Positions 20,559 through 32,249 of a stretch of 56,464 nt of DNA are shown in pieces. The position numbers and the translations under genes were made by a program. This DNA is from Polymyxa betae (Eukaryota > Endomyxa > Phytomyxea > Plasmodiophorida > Plasmodiophoridae), in contig RBZT01000281.1 in NCBI GenBank assembly GCA_003693705.1, positions 1-56,464 on the forward strand. Direction: 5' to 3'. The notes beneath the pieces were generated by a model that was given only the letters and a program-made list of their open reading frames with translations, had not been told where the DNA came from and ran no database searches. Within the stretch, counting starts at the first letter, position 1. The number at the start of each line of letters is the position of its first letter.

Positions 20559-21625
20559 ATGTCCAGTCATCGCTCTCCGAATGTCGAGATCACCGAGATC
20601 GCACACGACACCATGTCGTTCACGTTGTCGGGCGTTGATACGTCGGTGGCCAATGCCCTGCGCCGGGTCATGATCGCCGAGGTCCCGACCCTCGCCATCG
20701 ACCTGGTCGAGATTCGTGTGAATACTTCCATCTGCCATGACGAATTCATCGCTCACCGGTTAGGGCTGATTCCCTTAATCTCTGTCAACGCCGATACATA
20801 CAATTACGCCAAGGTCGTTGGGCGTCCTTGCTGCTTCTCTGAAACTGAGATTGCATAGGATTGTAAATGTGATGGGAACTGTGTCGATTGCTCGATCACA
20901 TTTGAGTTGTCAGTACGTAACAATACTTTGGAAGATATCAGTATCACATCACATGATCTGATTCCGGTTGGAGAAACCGATATCAAACCCGTCGACAATC
21001 GGGATAGTCCAGAGAAGGTCGACTGGCGTTCTGCATTTGTCGCTTGGCTGACGATTTTTTTCAGATTCTTATCGTGAAATTGGGTCCGAATGAGGAATTG
21101 TCGCTGTCGGCGATCGCCAGGAAAGGGACCGCCAAAGAGCACACCAAATGGTCTCCGGTTGCAGTCGCCACATACCAATTCGATCCCCTAATACAGGTTA
21201 ATTCGTCCAGAATGGATCTGTTGACGGAATCGCAGAAGAAGGCGTTTGTTTCCAGCTGTCCAACTCGTGTTTATCACTACGAAGAGCAGGTGAACGTTTC
21301 AATTGATTGCATTCGTTAAGTTACTGATTCACTTTCAGCATCGGGTTGTAGTTGTTGAAGAATCTGTATCCTGCATGTTCTGTGAGCAATGCTTACGAGC
21401 TGCTGAATCATTCAATGTTAAAGATCTTGTGAAAGTCTCCGTCAAACCAGGTAATTGTCGTGGCATCCTGCGCTTTGTCAATGGCATTAACTTTTGATAG
21501 GGAGATTCCTATTCAAAGTGGAATCAACGGGAGTCATGCCGCCGGAACAGATTGTGTTTGATGCTTTGAAAATCTTATCGGATAAATTAGACACAGTGGA
21601 TCACGAAATCCATGAAGCAGCATAA
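20559..21625 (+). CDS. RPB3: RNA polymerase II subunit RPB3
   Basis: Alpha-like subunit that pairs with RPB11 to nucleate Pol II assembly. The start is MSSHRSPNVEITEIAHDTMS at 20559. Exon 1 has the D-domain block VANALRRVMIAEVPTLAIDL and DEFIAHRLGLIPLISVNADT. A short intron at the AK codon is followed by DCKCDGNCVDCSITFEL, the C-x-C-x3-C-x2-C zinc site of RPB3. Later exons carry ILIVKLGPNEELSLSAIARK, KEHTKWSPVAVATYQFDP, VVVEESVSCMFCEQCLRAAE, and the C-terminal helix VMPPEQIVFDALKILSDKL up to the stop at 21625. RPC40 and bacterial alpha are excluded by the zinc site and the HAKW/HTKWSP motif. The gene is full length with several about 50-nt introns. Confidence 0.93.
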
Positions 21626-21967
21626 ATCAAATCCCTGTATGTCATCGCAATCTTTCTAATTTTAATGTATGTTAAATTGGATGCGGTGGATATCAAGATA
21701 TATGCATGAAGCAACATATTCTGAGTTCTTAAATGTTCTAGTTTTAAGTGTATGGTATTTCATAAAACAAACAGCGGCGTTTCATGTGGAAGAAAAGCTC
21801 TTCTTGAGTAGAACGTGGCTATAGCATTGCGTTCAGTCTGGTTAATAACAACCGATAAGCGATACTCACTATCTAGCGGGTAGTGCATTAAATTGCTAAC
21901 TCTGCTGGTGTAGATATCTGCATATCTCGCGATGTTGTAGAAGTAATGTGTTTTTGCATTATATGTG

Positions 21968-23781
21968 CTACAGATCGGTTAGTGTCTTTCGATCCAAATC
22001 TGGATATGTTTTTTTGTACCGGAAAATGCTGCCAAAATTCACATTGATGCAGCGTTTTAAACGAAGACGAAGTTCGTTCCGCTCTTTCTTCAGTTCAGCG
22101 AAAGCTTTTTTCACTTCGTTATCAGTTGATATTGTCTGTCCATCTGCGATCAAGCGCTCAATCTGAATCAGACGGGCAAGATTATTTCGATAAGATTCTT
22201 GACTCGTAATTTGGATCTCGCGTTCTGCATATGCTTCAGTCGCATTCGTCCGGCATTGGATAACCTACCCAATTCTTTGATCACAGCAGCCGTTTTCCAC
22301 GCCCCAAGCCTTTATGATATCAGAAAGAAGTTGACAAATTGACGTCAGGTTCCACCTTTGTGGTTCAAACAGGTCAGAATTAATATGATCACCGAAATAC
22401 AGCACTGTATCGCCTGCCCACTTCGTAATCCGGTTGAATTCAGCAAGGGAGCCTTGCTAATCAATGTCAGTAATGCCTCATCAAGCATCTTCTGCTTTCA
22501 ATACCGTATATATCTCTGATCGCTCAAACTTATCAACGCGCGATAACGCTTGCTTTCCTGATTCATCGACTCGACGAAACTTCGACTGTCTCACATACCA
22601 AGCCGGTTTGCCTGCAGAAGCTATAACAACATCGAACATGGACCTCCAGTCGTCGCCATAAATGAAAGACATTCCCGTATTGATGAAGTGATATGGGGAA
22701 TTGGAAAGCAGAAAGATCTGTGTACGGGTTGAAGAGGTGTGAGAGAGGATGGATAGTGTTAACCTTCTTTCCAGCATCTGCCAATGTCTGGATATATTGC
22801 TTCGTAGCTATGCTTTTTGACAGGAATCTCTCTGGATGATCCATGATATGCTGATGGATGATTCCGTTCGCATGTAATTTCTCAAGCGACTGTCTAACGT
22901 CCTGATAGATATACAACGGATGGAATTCGGCTTTGACATCTCGAAAGTGTTGCACAACATCAGCAAGCAAACCTGTTATGAGTTACATGATATACAACTG
23001 CTGTGAGCTCTTACACGCCTCAGGCAAGCTGAATATGTCGCTTAAAAGCCGCAAACCGCTGGATTCATCTGTCAACAAAATGAATCTTGGTGAAGGGATC
23101 AGGCATCTCTTACAATCTTGAGGCATTCTTCTTCCTTGGTAAACTTCAGAAACAGTTTCGGCAGGAACCTTGAAATTCGGTTAATTTTGTTGTCCTGGTG
23201 GAATGCAAGTAAATCAGTACCTTTTCGCGTCCCAAAAGTATTGTATCATTCTGAAATTCCCCGAATTGATCAAGCTTTAAAAGATAACCTAGAAAAGTCA
23301 GATAATCATGGAAAATGCAGCGATCAAATGGACCTGTTGTTCGGTCGAAATGGAGCCCTTTGATTACAAAATTGGGATCAAACTTCTTCTGTTTGAGTTC
23401 TTGTGGATATCCAAGCTCGTCGACCAGTACTTCGGCACCTAGGTCTACAGAAAAAGTTATTGCCATCCTGAGGATTCATCATGCCGATACCGTATATATG
23501 GCTTTCAAGTTGACTATTGTAGTTTGCTAATGTGTAATCGTAATCGAATCTAATCTAACTTAAGATAATGAATGTATAGTCTGATGTAAACTCCAATACC
23601 CATAAACGTTGATGTATTGCAGCCCGGTGTCATTATTAACGAAGACTCCGTGTTTGCTCTGGATCGGATACGAAAGCGCCTTAGCGGAATGCAATGATTG
23701 AACCTCCTGGTATCGTTTGAGAAAATCGGCAACCTTGGTTGAAAACGCCCGACGTATGGACTTCTGTATGGGTAGAGCCAT
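21968..23781 (-). CDS. 5'-nucleotidase-domain HAD family protein (NT5DC-like)
   Basis: The N-terminus MALPIQKSIRRAFSTKVADF (ATG at 23781) looks like a mitochondrial targeting sequence. Splicing of a GTATTG...TTAG intron gives YINVYGFDYDYTLANYNSQ, which contains the HAD motif I D-Y-D-Y-T. Further exons show DPNFVIKGLHFDRTTGPFD, EFHPLYIYQDVRQSLEKLH, LSNSPYHFINTGMSFIYGDD, WRSMFDVVIASAGKPAWYV, the late motif DTVLYFGDHINSDL, WKTAAVIKELGRLSNA, and the conserved tail NFGSIFRYKK. This order matches the NT5DC2/NT5DC3 branch of cytosolic-type purine 5'-nucleotidases, whose substrate is uncertain. At least seven exons. The catalytic Asp pair is present, so it could be active on phosphorylated substrates. 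Confidence 0.87.
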
Positions 23782-24068
23782 CTCTAAATGAGACGAGTAT
23801 GAACAGGATGCCTCGTTAACGATGCAGTCAGCTTACGTTACAAATGAAGAGTAAAAGAGGCCGCTTTCTCCAGGCTTCTGATTCTCTGGCTGTCATCTTC
23901 CCACATCGATATCGCATCCATTCACTCCTTCCAGATTATATGTGCAGAATCGAGCATTCCTCTATCGAGTTCGAATTACACGTTCAAGTAATTGAAATGA
24001 CAAAATTTTGCCTTATGATTGAATTTCTTTAGAAAATTAACTATGGAATTTATTTACATTAAAGGTTA

Positions 24069-25378
24069 TTACAATAAACGAACTTGTACAAGGGAGCAAT
24101 TATCTGTAGCAAGGACAATGTCGTTGACAGAATCGGGGCGCACGTCGACCGAATTCAGAGGCATTAGGAGCTCCAGCGAGGTATCATCGTCCGTTGACAG
24201 GTCGTCTTGAGAAAGCCTGGTGTCGGAAAGCACCAGACGACCGTCTTGACCGCAAGAAAACACCATCCCAGACTGAACAGGAAGGCTTGATAGCGACCTT
24301 GAGAGACGAGTTAATACACTGGCATTATGCCGGTAGCATAACAATGTACCAAATCGGGGAGGCAATCGCATGACGACCGGCCGCGCTGATGCATTCCAAA
24401 GTAGCTGGTTCGCCTCGACCATATCTGATATCCCAGACGGAGATGACGCCATCGATACCGCCGGCTACGATCGACGACAGTTCTGGGATAGACAACACCG
24501 ATGTGATTTCAGAGCCAGACAAAGACGAGCTGAGAATGGATCAATATTGGTCGCTTGATCTTACGATAAACAATCGAAACGACAACCAAATCAAACACAG
24601 ATTTCGGCACACAACAGAAATTGAATCAGAGCGGCTATAAAATCATTTACGTCAATGGAGCTGGGGATGAAGCCTGCTGACGAACATCCCAGAGAGAAAG
24701 TTGTTTGGACATCCCGCCTACTACCAAGGTGGATGGCGTCATAAACGACACATCCCGAAGAGAGCCAGCGCTGACCCTCTGATGGAAGAAGGACGCTCCA
24801 GTCTCAACTGCCATCACACTGAGGTGCCCATCTTCACCGACACTACCCAGGCCGCTATCAAACCGCCGATCCAGAATGCTGAGCGCCGAAACGGCATCTA
24901 ACAGACATCATCAATCACTTTTTGAAACTTGTATCACGAGCCAATAGCGAAAGTTTGAATGCTACAAAGCTAATCCCTGTAAAACTCGAAATAAATTTCT
25001 GAATTTGAAAAACGTACGTTTATGACGCTTAACAGTTCGAAGCGTAGTGAAGCTTTGCTGTTCTAAACGCCCAACAAGTAAAGACCCCGACCCAAGCCCA
25101 CTAACTGTAATTCCTTCCCGATTGCAAGCGATATCCATAACGCTACTGTCGACCTCGACAGAGCAGATAGGTTTGGGTGTCGTATCCACCATCTGATGCA
25201 GCTGCCAGACTTCGATACGATTTGTCTACAGATGAACCATCAGCGACATCGGGTTGGCAGAATACCGACATACATGTTGGGCGTAGGACCCAAAGATGAC
25301 CTGCCGGGATTGCAGCCATCGGGCGACCTTCAGCTTGCGCTGGGCTGGATGGGAAGCCCAGTCGGCCTTCAACGTCAT
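24069..25378 (-). CDS. NUP43: nucleoporin Nup43, WD40 protein
   Basis: Seven-blade WD40 subunit of the outer-ring Y complex. The likely start is MTLKADWASHPAQRKLKVAR at 25378, followed by WLQSRQVIFGSYAQH; an intron follows, then TNRIEVWQLHQMVDT. Later exons give SVEVDSSVMDIACNREGITV, DRRFDSGLGSVGEDGHLSV, SLRDVSFMTPSTLVVGGMSK, QLSLWDVRQQASSP, SSIVAGGIDGVISVWDIRYG, SGMVFSCGQDGRLVLSDT, and the C-terminus LNSVDVRPDSVNDIVLATDN. The last blade and the order of W-D-x-R ends match Nup43 rather than Seh1 or Sec13 (compare family WDFRQQGNEP and WDVRQGTMP). Yeast lacks this gene, so its presence fits an early-diverging fungus. Exon limits between 24540 and 25380 were traced by frame continuity. Confidence 0.8.
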
Positions 25379-25875
25379 GGCGACAGATTTGATGGCCAAG
25401 ACGACGGAGTTCCCGCACCAATTTCGAAGATTCAAGCAAACGAGCTATCTCATGAATATATTCCTCAGCAACAGCCCGAGACGATTAATTCAAATGTTTA
25501 TTTATCAAACGTGCCCTAAACGTCATCCTCAGCGGCGTTGAAGCCATTACTGATCGGGAGCTTACATTTGCAATTTTCGGAATTGTGAGTAGAAGCTCGA
25601 AATGATGATTTGGAGCTCATACGGGGACCCCTACTTGAGCTTCGACGTCGTCTTCTGCTAGGCGCTATCTCCTGAGCAAACAATGATGAATCTTGCAAAA
25701 ATGAATGCCAAATTACAGATTACAGGCTTTGCATTCAATTTAGAATCATCGACCTTTTCTGTCACTTTGGCCTGATAAACAATGAGACGTACTGTAGCAC
25801 AGATTCGAAACGGTTTCATTCACCGGTCCCATTTTTAAACTTAATTGGGACATTTCCCGATTTCGCTCCTTGCAA

Positions 25876-27913
25876 TCACTTTCCTATCGAATCTTTGATC
25901 AGTAGGGTAGAAGGAAAACCAATAACTTCGATTACCTCCGATGCACTTTGAGTTAGATCATGCTCAATGGTTTCCACCTTGGCTTGTTTCGGACAGGGAC
26001 TTCTTACATCATTATCATCTTTACGCTCAGGAGAAAAATACTTTGTGATGGGATTTGGAGATCTTTCCTTCGAGATTTTGGGTATTCTTGACCATTTGTT
26101 GAATTTCCGCCTTTTCTTTTCGGAATCAGCTGCAGAAGTCACTGATTTCGCGTTGACAGTTTTTGAACCTGAACTTGAACCATAAAAGTCCCTATCGCTG
26201 AACCTCGATTGGGAGAGGCTGGGAGATTGCGAAAAGGGTTTCGGCGCTTTTTTCAGCGAACCCAACCCCTTTCTTGGTGCATCTTGAAATTGACCGTCCT
26301 CTTCGCATTCCGAAACTTCAGGTTTCGATTTCAGCCGCTTTGATGAAAGAGACTTCGGTGTTTGCGTCAGCGAACCGGATTGCTTTCTTGTCGCATTGAA
26401 ATCTTGATCGTCAGCATCGCTGTCAGAAACGTTAGGTTTCGATTTCGGACGACTCGGTGTAGTCGAAGAATCAAGGTTGGAGCGATTCAGCGATTTCTGC
26501 GATTGGGGACGATTGGGAACCGTCAGCTGAGGAAGAAATTTCATCCGATTCTCCTCCTCTTCCTCACTATCGTCACAATTCGGTTTCCAACCAGGCCTGG
26601 AGCAACATTGAGATTTGAGCTTAGGTGAGAAAGTTTTCTATTTGTACCGTTCTGCTGGGACATCGTGTCGTTTCGGCGTCTGTTCCCTTTTTGGTGACGG
26701 GTCGACTTTCTTCTTCGGCTTCTTCTTTGGCTTGGGAGTATAATCAGCATCTTTGGCTTCCTGCTTACCAACTTCGACTTTCTATCGAGCAAATAATTAG
26801 ATTGTGGGTAGAAAACAACCCAATGGAACGAACTCGGGTATTGCCGAAAGGATCCCTGAACATATGAGCATATGCAGGGTTCTCGGCTTTCAAAGTGTCG
26901 ATACGATCTTGCACAGATTGGCATATCATATCAGCGATACGAACACCGTTGACGCTAGATGTCTTGAGCTTGTACTTGCGCAGAGGCATCGATTTGGTCT
27001 CGATCGGTTTCAGCATTTTAACCTAAGCTCGGAGGATGGATTCGAAAGACGAGCGTCGAAGGCGATGGGGCTGATTACCGAATCATCCATAGTGAGAACA
27101 TGACCCGAATCCAGCTCGAGCGGGATCTGAGACTCCGAATAACGACTCGGATGGTGAACCTATTAGATTCAGAATTACATTGATGTCAAGAGCTCGTTAA
27201 GCTGAACAATTTCCAGAAATCATAATGCTTCCAAACAAACGTAAATGAAAGGCAGCGCTTTAGAATGGCAAACGCTTAACTATAAGAAAAACACCTTCCG
27301 ACCGTGAGAACGCGGGCATACATTTCAGACTCTTCGCGACCAGCAATCATGCCAGGAATCCAGAAGAAGATGTGAGCTCCGGCAGCCAATTCTATGGTAG
27401 GGGGCGGTTCATTCGCGTCAGCAACTGCACAACACCTTAGACGGCTGCAATTAACAGTGATCAGCTTCTAGTACTGGCCGAGCGCTGCGTTGCTTTTTCA
27501 ACCAAGCGCTGATACTCCTCCTGGACCTGTTTCTTTCTTGTCTCATACAATTGAGTTGTCAGAGCCAAGACTTCATCGAATTGGTTCCTTAGCAGTGATG
27601 TCTGGTTCCCGTTTCCTGCGTCTGGGACGAATTTCGACACCGATCGCGGCTCAAAAAGACATAGAGAATTCCTTTCTTTGGAGAATTTCCTGATGCATTC
27701 CGTTTTCAACACGAACAGCCAATCGAAATTTTCAAATGTTTACCTTGAAGCGAGAATGTCATCGAGATTCTTGTGATGTCTCAAAATGAAGCAGATGATG
27801 CATTTTGTAGGCTCATCAGGGACCCTTGCCTCGACGACGACAGCAGGCCACATGCTGGTGCCTTGCTTCGTTCCGGGCCCCCAGACTACATCGCCATCTG
27901 AAAACCCGCCCAT
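25876..27913 (-). CDS. PWWP-domain chromatin protein
   Basis: The first exon encodes a PWWP domain: MGGFSDGDVVWGPGTKQGTS, then MWPAVVVEARVPDEPTKCII. The start is taken at 27913, but the frame is open to 28015. Middle exons include QFDEVLALTTQLYETRKKQV, IFFWIPGMIAGREESEMYAR and SRYSESQIPLELDSGHVLTM, followed by SVNGVRIADMICQSVQDRID. The C-terminal exons are low-complexity and basic (TPKPKKKPKKKVDPSPKREQ), with repeated Ser-Asp and KSKP linkers and a short NPITKYFSP element resembling a PCNA-interacting motif without the leading Gln. PWWP domains bind H3K36-methylated nucleosomes. The rest does not place it in a known subfamily, so the enzyme or complex is unknown. At least six exons. Confidence 0.72.
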
Positions 27914-29064
27914 GAAAGCTCCCGCGCCGTTCCGAAAATCGACAGAATAATCGGCTGCTGTCTGCGCCGTTGCCAGGTGCGGAATCAAAAATGTCACCAG
28001 ATCGACCCAGCACACACCGTAACATGACTGTAGCCTTTTAAATGTGCCTCAGCATTCATGCATATCACATCTTGTGCTATACTTTTACTGATTTTGCCTG
28101 ACCTTATCGCTGTGCCATCTCAATGCTTTTGAAGCAATCGTCCGCGCCTTGACTTCCCAGAATTGCTTGAAAGCGGTTAGCATTGCTGTTTGTTCAACAG
28201 GCTTAGAAGTTTAAAAGGTGTTTAGTTTCAAAAGAATGGCTTAAACAGGTGTTTAATTTCATGAGGATGGTTTCTATAACCATTCTTGAAAATGAGTTAC
28301 ATATTCTCCGCAGTTCCTTTTGTAAGCTTCTTTCTGCTACTTCGCTTTGGACGATCTTCGTTTATAGAGTGGCCGGTCTTGTAGCTGGAGTTAGAAGCGG
28401 CGCCATGAGCCTCTTTATCGCTTCGATCTAGAACCTACGAGCCCATCACTACCGACATCAAGGCTATTGTTTGATCAACTGTGAACTCGATGCATTTCCA
28501 CCCATGGTGTGTTTACTAACATACGGTGCCATAATCTTGGCTCGACTATAATCAAGTCCTGCGTCAAACTCTGCACAGCAAGAACTGCAAGAGATGAGCA
28601 TTCAAACGGCATCATTTGGATTCATTTCTCATTTCTGCAATTAATTGATATCTCTCCTGCTGCGCGCATCCACCGGCAGATAAACAGCCGTTAAATTGAT
28701 CCTGTTTAATCTTCCAGCTTGGCATTTCTCTCCATTGCCTAGGTAGAGCATTGACCGAACGATCAAGAAGCAATCTAGGGCTTATATATTTCGGAGCTAG
28801 AACCCATGAGCTTGACAGGATAGATCTCGCTGCAGATATTTATCCCTAGCGCAAGCAGCTTCTGGATTCTTTGCAGAACTCTTCGTCGGAACTTGAAGGG
28901 CATTGCGTCATCAAGTCAACAGTCATCGCCCAGTGTTGTGATTCCGGTTCTCTTCAGCCAGTTCTGAGGTCACCTTGTTACAGAGAGAATCTCTCATTCA
29001 CTCTGTCTATATCTGCATCAGCATCCATCGTTAGAAGAAGGCCGCTGGATTGCACGCCCCAGCG
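27914..29064. other. intergenic region without supported gene
   Basis: About 1.15 kb. Small plus-strand frames at 28249-28431 and 28509-28694 have no homologue that I can name. The right part presumably holds the promoter of the rhomboid gene. Confidence 0.4.
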
Positions 29065-30076
29065 ATGGATAGCTTCCGGACGCAAGATCTGGCGAAGATG
29101 CCGGTCTCGGCGCTGACAATCGCCGCCTGCTGCGGGGTCTACGTCTACCAGCGCGTTAAAGACACTGACCTCTCGAAAATCTGGTTTTCATACAACCGTA
29201 TGCTGTCGCTTTACCGTGCAAATCAGCTGCCTGATTCAGCGGTCTGTAGAAATCGTTGCGAAGAAAGAATTCTGGCGCATCGTAACGTCCGCATACACGC
29301 ACGGCGGCTTACTGCATTTGGGCATGAACATGTTTACAACATTTCAGCAAGGAATGTCCTTTGAAGCCTATGTATGCAGAACTGAATCAGCCTTACAATT
29401 GGCCTGAGATGTTCTTCAGATCGGCTGGTTGAACTTTTCGAAAGCGATCTATTTCCTTGTCATGCTATCCGCGCTGGTGACACTTGTCGTATCGTTCATT
29501 CTGAATCGAATGGGCTACAGCCAATACGCCAACATGCCAGCTGTGGGATATTCCGGGTCGGCATATCATTCGGCTGCGAGGGCTCTGCGCTGACAAATGC
29601 TTTCAGGGTTCTTTTCGGGATCTTTGCCTTGGAATCGCTGCAGAGACCATTTGACACTGTCTTACTGCTGTATTTCATTCCGGTCCCTTTCATCGTTGTT
29701 CCCTTTATCTACTTGGTCGTCATGCAAGTGTTGGTCCCAAACGTATCGTTTATTGTAAGCTCATGGGTCCGAGTATCTCGCTCGTATCTGATTCGGGTTT
29801 AGGGCCATGCGGCCGGTATCGCTGCTGGGTATTTGACGTATTTCCTCCGAATTAATAGATGGTTCGATTCGATTGCCTTCGGCATTGCGCTCGCCTTGTA
29901 AGATTCCTTGCGTTCTTTCGATTCCTTTTCTGAATCAATTTCTCGCAATCAGAACGGCGACAGTGAGTGTCTATTCTTATAAAAAAATCCACGGTCGTAG
30001 CCAGCACTGGGAGCTTCCATCGCATTCGTCAAGTGCTGGAGGAGGAGGAGGCAAGGCTCGAATTGTTAACGGGTAA
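29065..30076 (+). CDS. rhomboid-family intramembrane serine protease
   Basis: The start is MDSFRTQDLAKMPVSALTIA at 29065. The second exon has KEFWRIVTSAYTHGGLLHLG and MNMFTTFQQG, the rhomboid WR/H-x-x-x-N region. The third ends NMPAVGYSG, and after an intron it continues VLFGIFALESL, giving the catalytic Ser in G-Y-S-G. Next comes PFIVVPFIYLVVMQVLVP; after another intron GHAAGIAAGYLTYFL supplies the catalytic His. The last exon, after a GT-AG intron in LAL, ends with a Gly run and a stop at 30076. Both catalytic residues are present, so an active protease is likely. The six-helix core without an extra N-terminal helix is closest to RHBDL4/Rbd2-type rhomboids of the ER or Golgi. Confidence 0.85.
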
Positions 30077-30766
30077 ATTTTCAACGGTTGCGCTGAGATT
30101 GTTGTTCTTGACCTTAAATTCCAGAGTTCTAATCCGAAGTTGAAACCTATATTTTCGTAATAAAATTGCTATTCAGAAGTGGCTAGCTTTATACTGCCAG
30201 GGTCCTATTGCGATTAATCTTGAATATGTGAACAGATTGGCAATTAAATAAAAAAAGAGAATGAAATGGAAAGAATTCGGTCAGAGGTCTTCAGTTTATT
30301 CCGATGCAGAGCAATGCTTTCCTGCCAACTAACGTCTTGCGTTGCTATCAATTTGATAGAATCAACAGCAAATGTACATAAAGAACAACGTCCCTAGTGT
30401 ACATCATCGATCTAAAACGTCCTCGATCCCCAGTCGTGATAGGAAACGAACAATGGCTTTGACGTGTCCCAGGCCGACTGCCTCCGTCATCGGAGCTAAA
30501 AAAAGAACGGGCGTGGACTGCGACCTGGGTGACGGCGCAACCTGCGCTGGCTGTCGCCTGTCAACTTGAGGCCCTCTTGTCGGATTTTAGGGGGTCGTGA
30601 CACACACTCCACGGCACGCGCTCCCTTCTCTCATTCTGATATCGATCGAGCACGCGACCCTACTCTACGATCTACTCGACTTCTGCTCGATCCGTATCTG
30701 TCCTTTCATTCTGCATTCGCATCTACATCTCGAACACCAGTTCAAGCAACCAACAGAACAGCAATC
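30077..30766. promoter_or_regulatory. rhomboid 3' flank and actin promoter/5'UTR
   Basis: No gene was seen. The last 150 bases before the actin ATG are pyrimidine-rich (TCTCTCATTCTG, CTTTCATTCTGCATTCGC), a composition common upstream of highly expressed fungal genes. No TATA box was identified. Confidence 0.5.
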
Positions 30767-31897
30767 ATGTGTGACGATGAACTCCAAGCTTTGGTCGTCG
30801 ACAACGGCTCCGGTATGGTGAAGGCCGGATTCGCCGGTGACGACGCCCCCCGTGCTGTCTTCCCATCCATCGTCGGCCGTCCCCGACACACCGGTATCAT
30901 GGTCGGCGCCACCCAGAAGGACGCCTACGTCGGTGACGAAGCCCAAGCCAAGCGTGGTATTCTCACCCTGAAGTACCCGATTGAGCACGGTATCGTCACC
31001 AACTGGGATGATATGGAGAAGATCTGGCACCACACCTTCTACAACGAGCTTCGTGTCGCCCCTGAAGAGCACCCGGTCCTGTTGACGGAAGCTCCTCTGA
31101 ACCCCAAGGCCAATCGTGAAAAGATGACTCAGATCATGTTCGAGACCTTCAACACGCCGGCCATGTACGTCGCTATCCAGGCCGTCCTGTCTCTGTACGC
31201 CTCCGGTCGTACCACGGGTATCGTCCTGGATTGTGGTGATGGTGTCTCGCACACGGTCCCCATCTACGAAGGTTACGCTCTGCCTCACGCCATCCTTCGT
31301 CTGGATTTGGCCGGACGTGATCTGACCGACTACCTGATGAAGATCTTGACCGAGCGTGGTTACTCGTTCACGACCACCGCCGAGCGAGAAATTGTTCGTG
31401 ACATCAAGGAGAAGCTGTCGTACGTCGCCCAGGACTTCGACTCCGAACTTTCCAACTCTGAACAATCCTCTGAAGTCGAGAAATCGTACGAGCTGCCAGA
31501 TGGTCAAGTCATCACTGTCGGCAACGAGCGATTCCGATGCCCAGAAGTTCTGTTCACACCATCCCTGATCGGCCTTGAACAGGAAGGTGTTCATCAGCTG
31601 ACTTACCAATCGATCATGAAATGTGATGTCGATATCCGTAAGGATCTGTACGGCAACATCGTCCTGTCTGGTGGTACCACCATGTTCGACGGTATCGCCG
31701 ACCGTATCTCCAAAGAAGTCACTGCTCTGGCGCCGTCTTCGATCCGAGTCAAGGTCGTTGCTCCCCCTGAACGTAAATACTCTGTCTGGATCGGTGGATC
31801 GATTCTGTCGTCCCTGTCCACCTTCCAACAGATGTGGATCAGCAAGGAGGAGTACGATGAGGCCGGTCCCGCCATCGTCCACCGCAAGTGCTTCTAA
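30767..31897 (+). CDS. ACT1: actin
   Basis: A single-exon 376-aa actin, full length. [20 protein letters not shown] starts the nucleotide-binding fold. The D-loop, the [20 protein letters not shown] helix, and the C-terminus [17 protein letters not shown] are all present. Third positions are strongly C-rich (GTC, ATC, TAC), unlike most neighbours, as expected for a highly expressed gene. Some positions are unusual. The segment normally reading L-D-S-G-D-G reads [11 protein letters not shown] (Cys156). The D-loop reads [17 protein letters not shown] instead of RHQGVMVGMGQKDSYVG. Subdomain 4 shows [19 protein letters not shown] where M-x-x-x-A-S-S-S-S-x-L-E is usual. It is therefore a true but rather divergent conventional actin, not an Arp. 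Confidence 0.97.
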
Positions 31898-32249
31898 GTG
31901 CTTTCATTTCTTCTCAGGCCCTCTCTCAAACTGTTTTGTTTTTTTGTGCTTGTACATGATGTGAATATCTAAATTCGACCCTTTGGGCGAACTGTCCTAC
32001 TAAACAATATTGTACATAGCTTGACTCACATCTTGTATCGGTTTTCACCAATAAGACTCAAATTCACTTAGCAACGAACTTCTCTATTGTAGCAATCGCA
32101 AAATAGCTCTAATTAGCTTCAGAAGACTTATTTCGCCCTTGGTATGGGTTCTGATGCTGGATTCCTCATTAGTCATTATTCATTTTCTTGGTAGCTAGTC
32201 TATTAGCAACAATCAAGAGTGATGTCTTTTAAGGAGTGATTATTTTTAT
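31898..32249. other. actin 3' flank
   Basis: This is 3' UTR and spacer. AATAAGA near 32051 and AATAT/ATTGT motifs could serve polyadenylation. No gene was seen. Confidence 0.45.

Noticed and set aside
30665-31882. 405-codon open frame antisense to actin
   Set aside because: It is the reverse reading of a C-rich, highly biased actin gene. Its Asp/Val/Gly-rich composition is what antisense of such codons gives.
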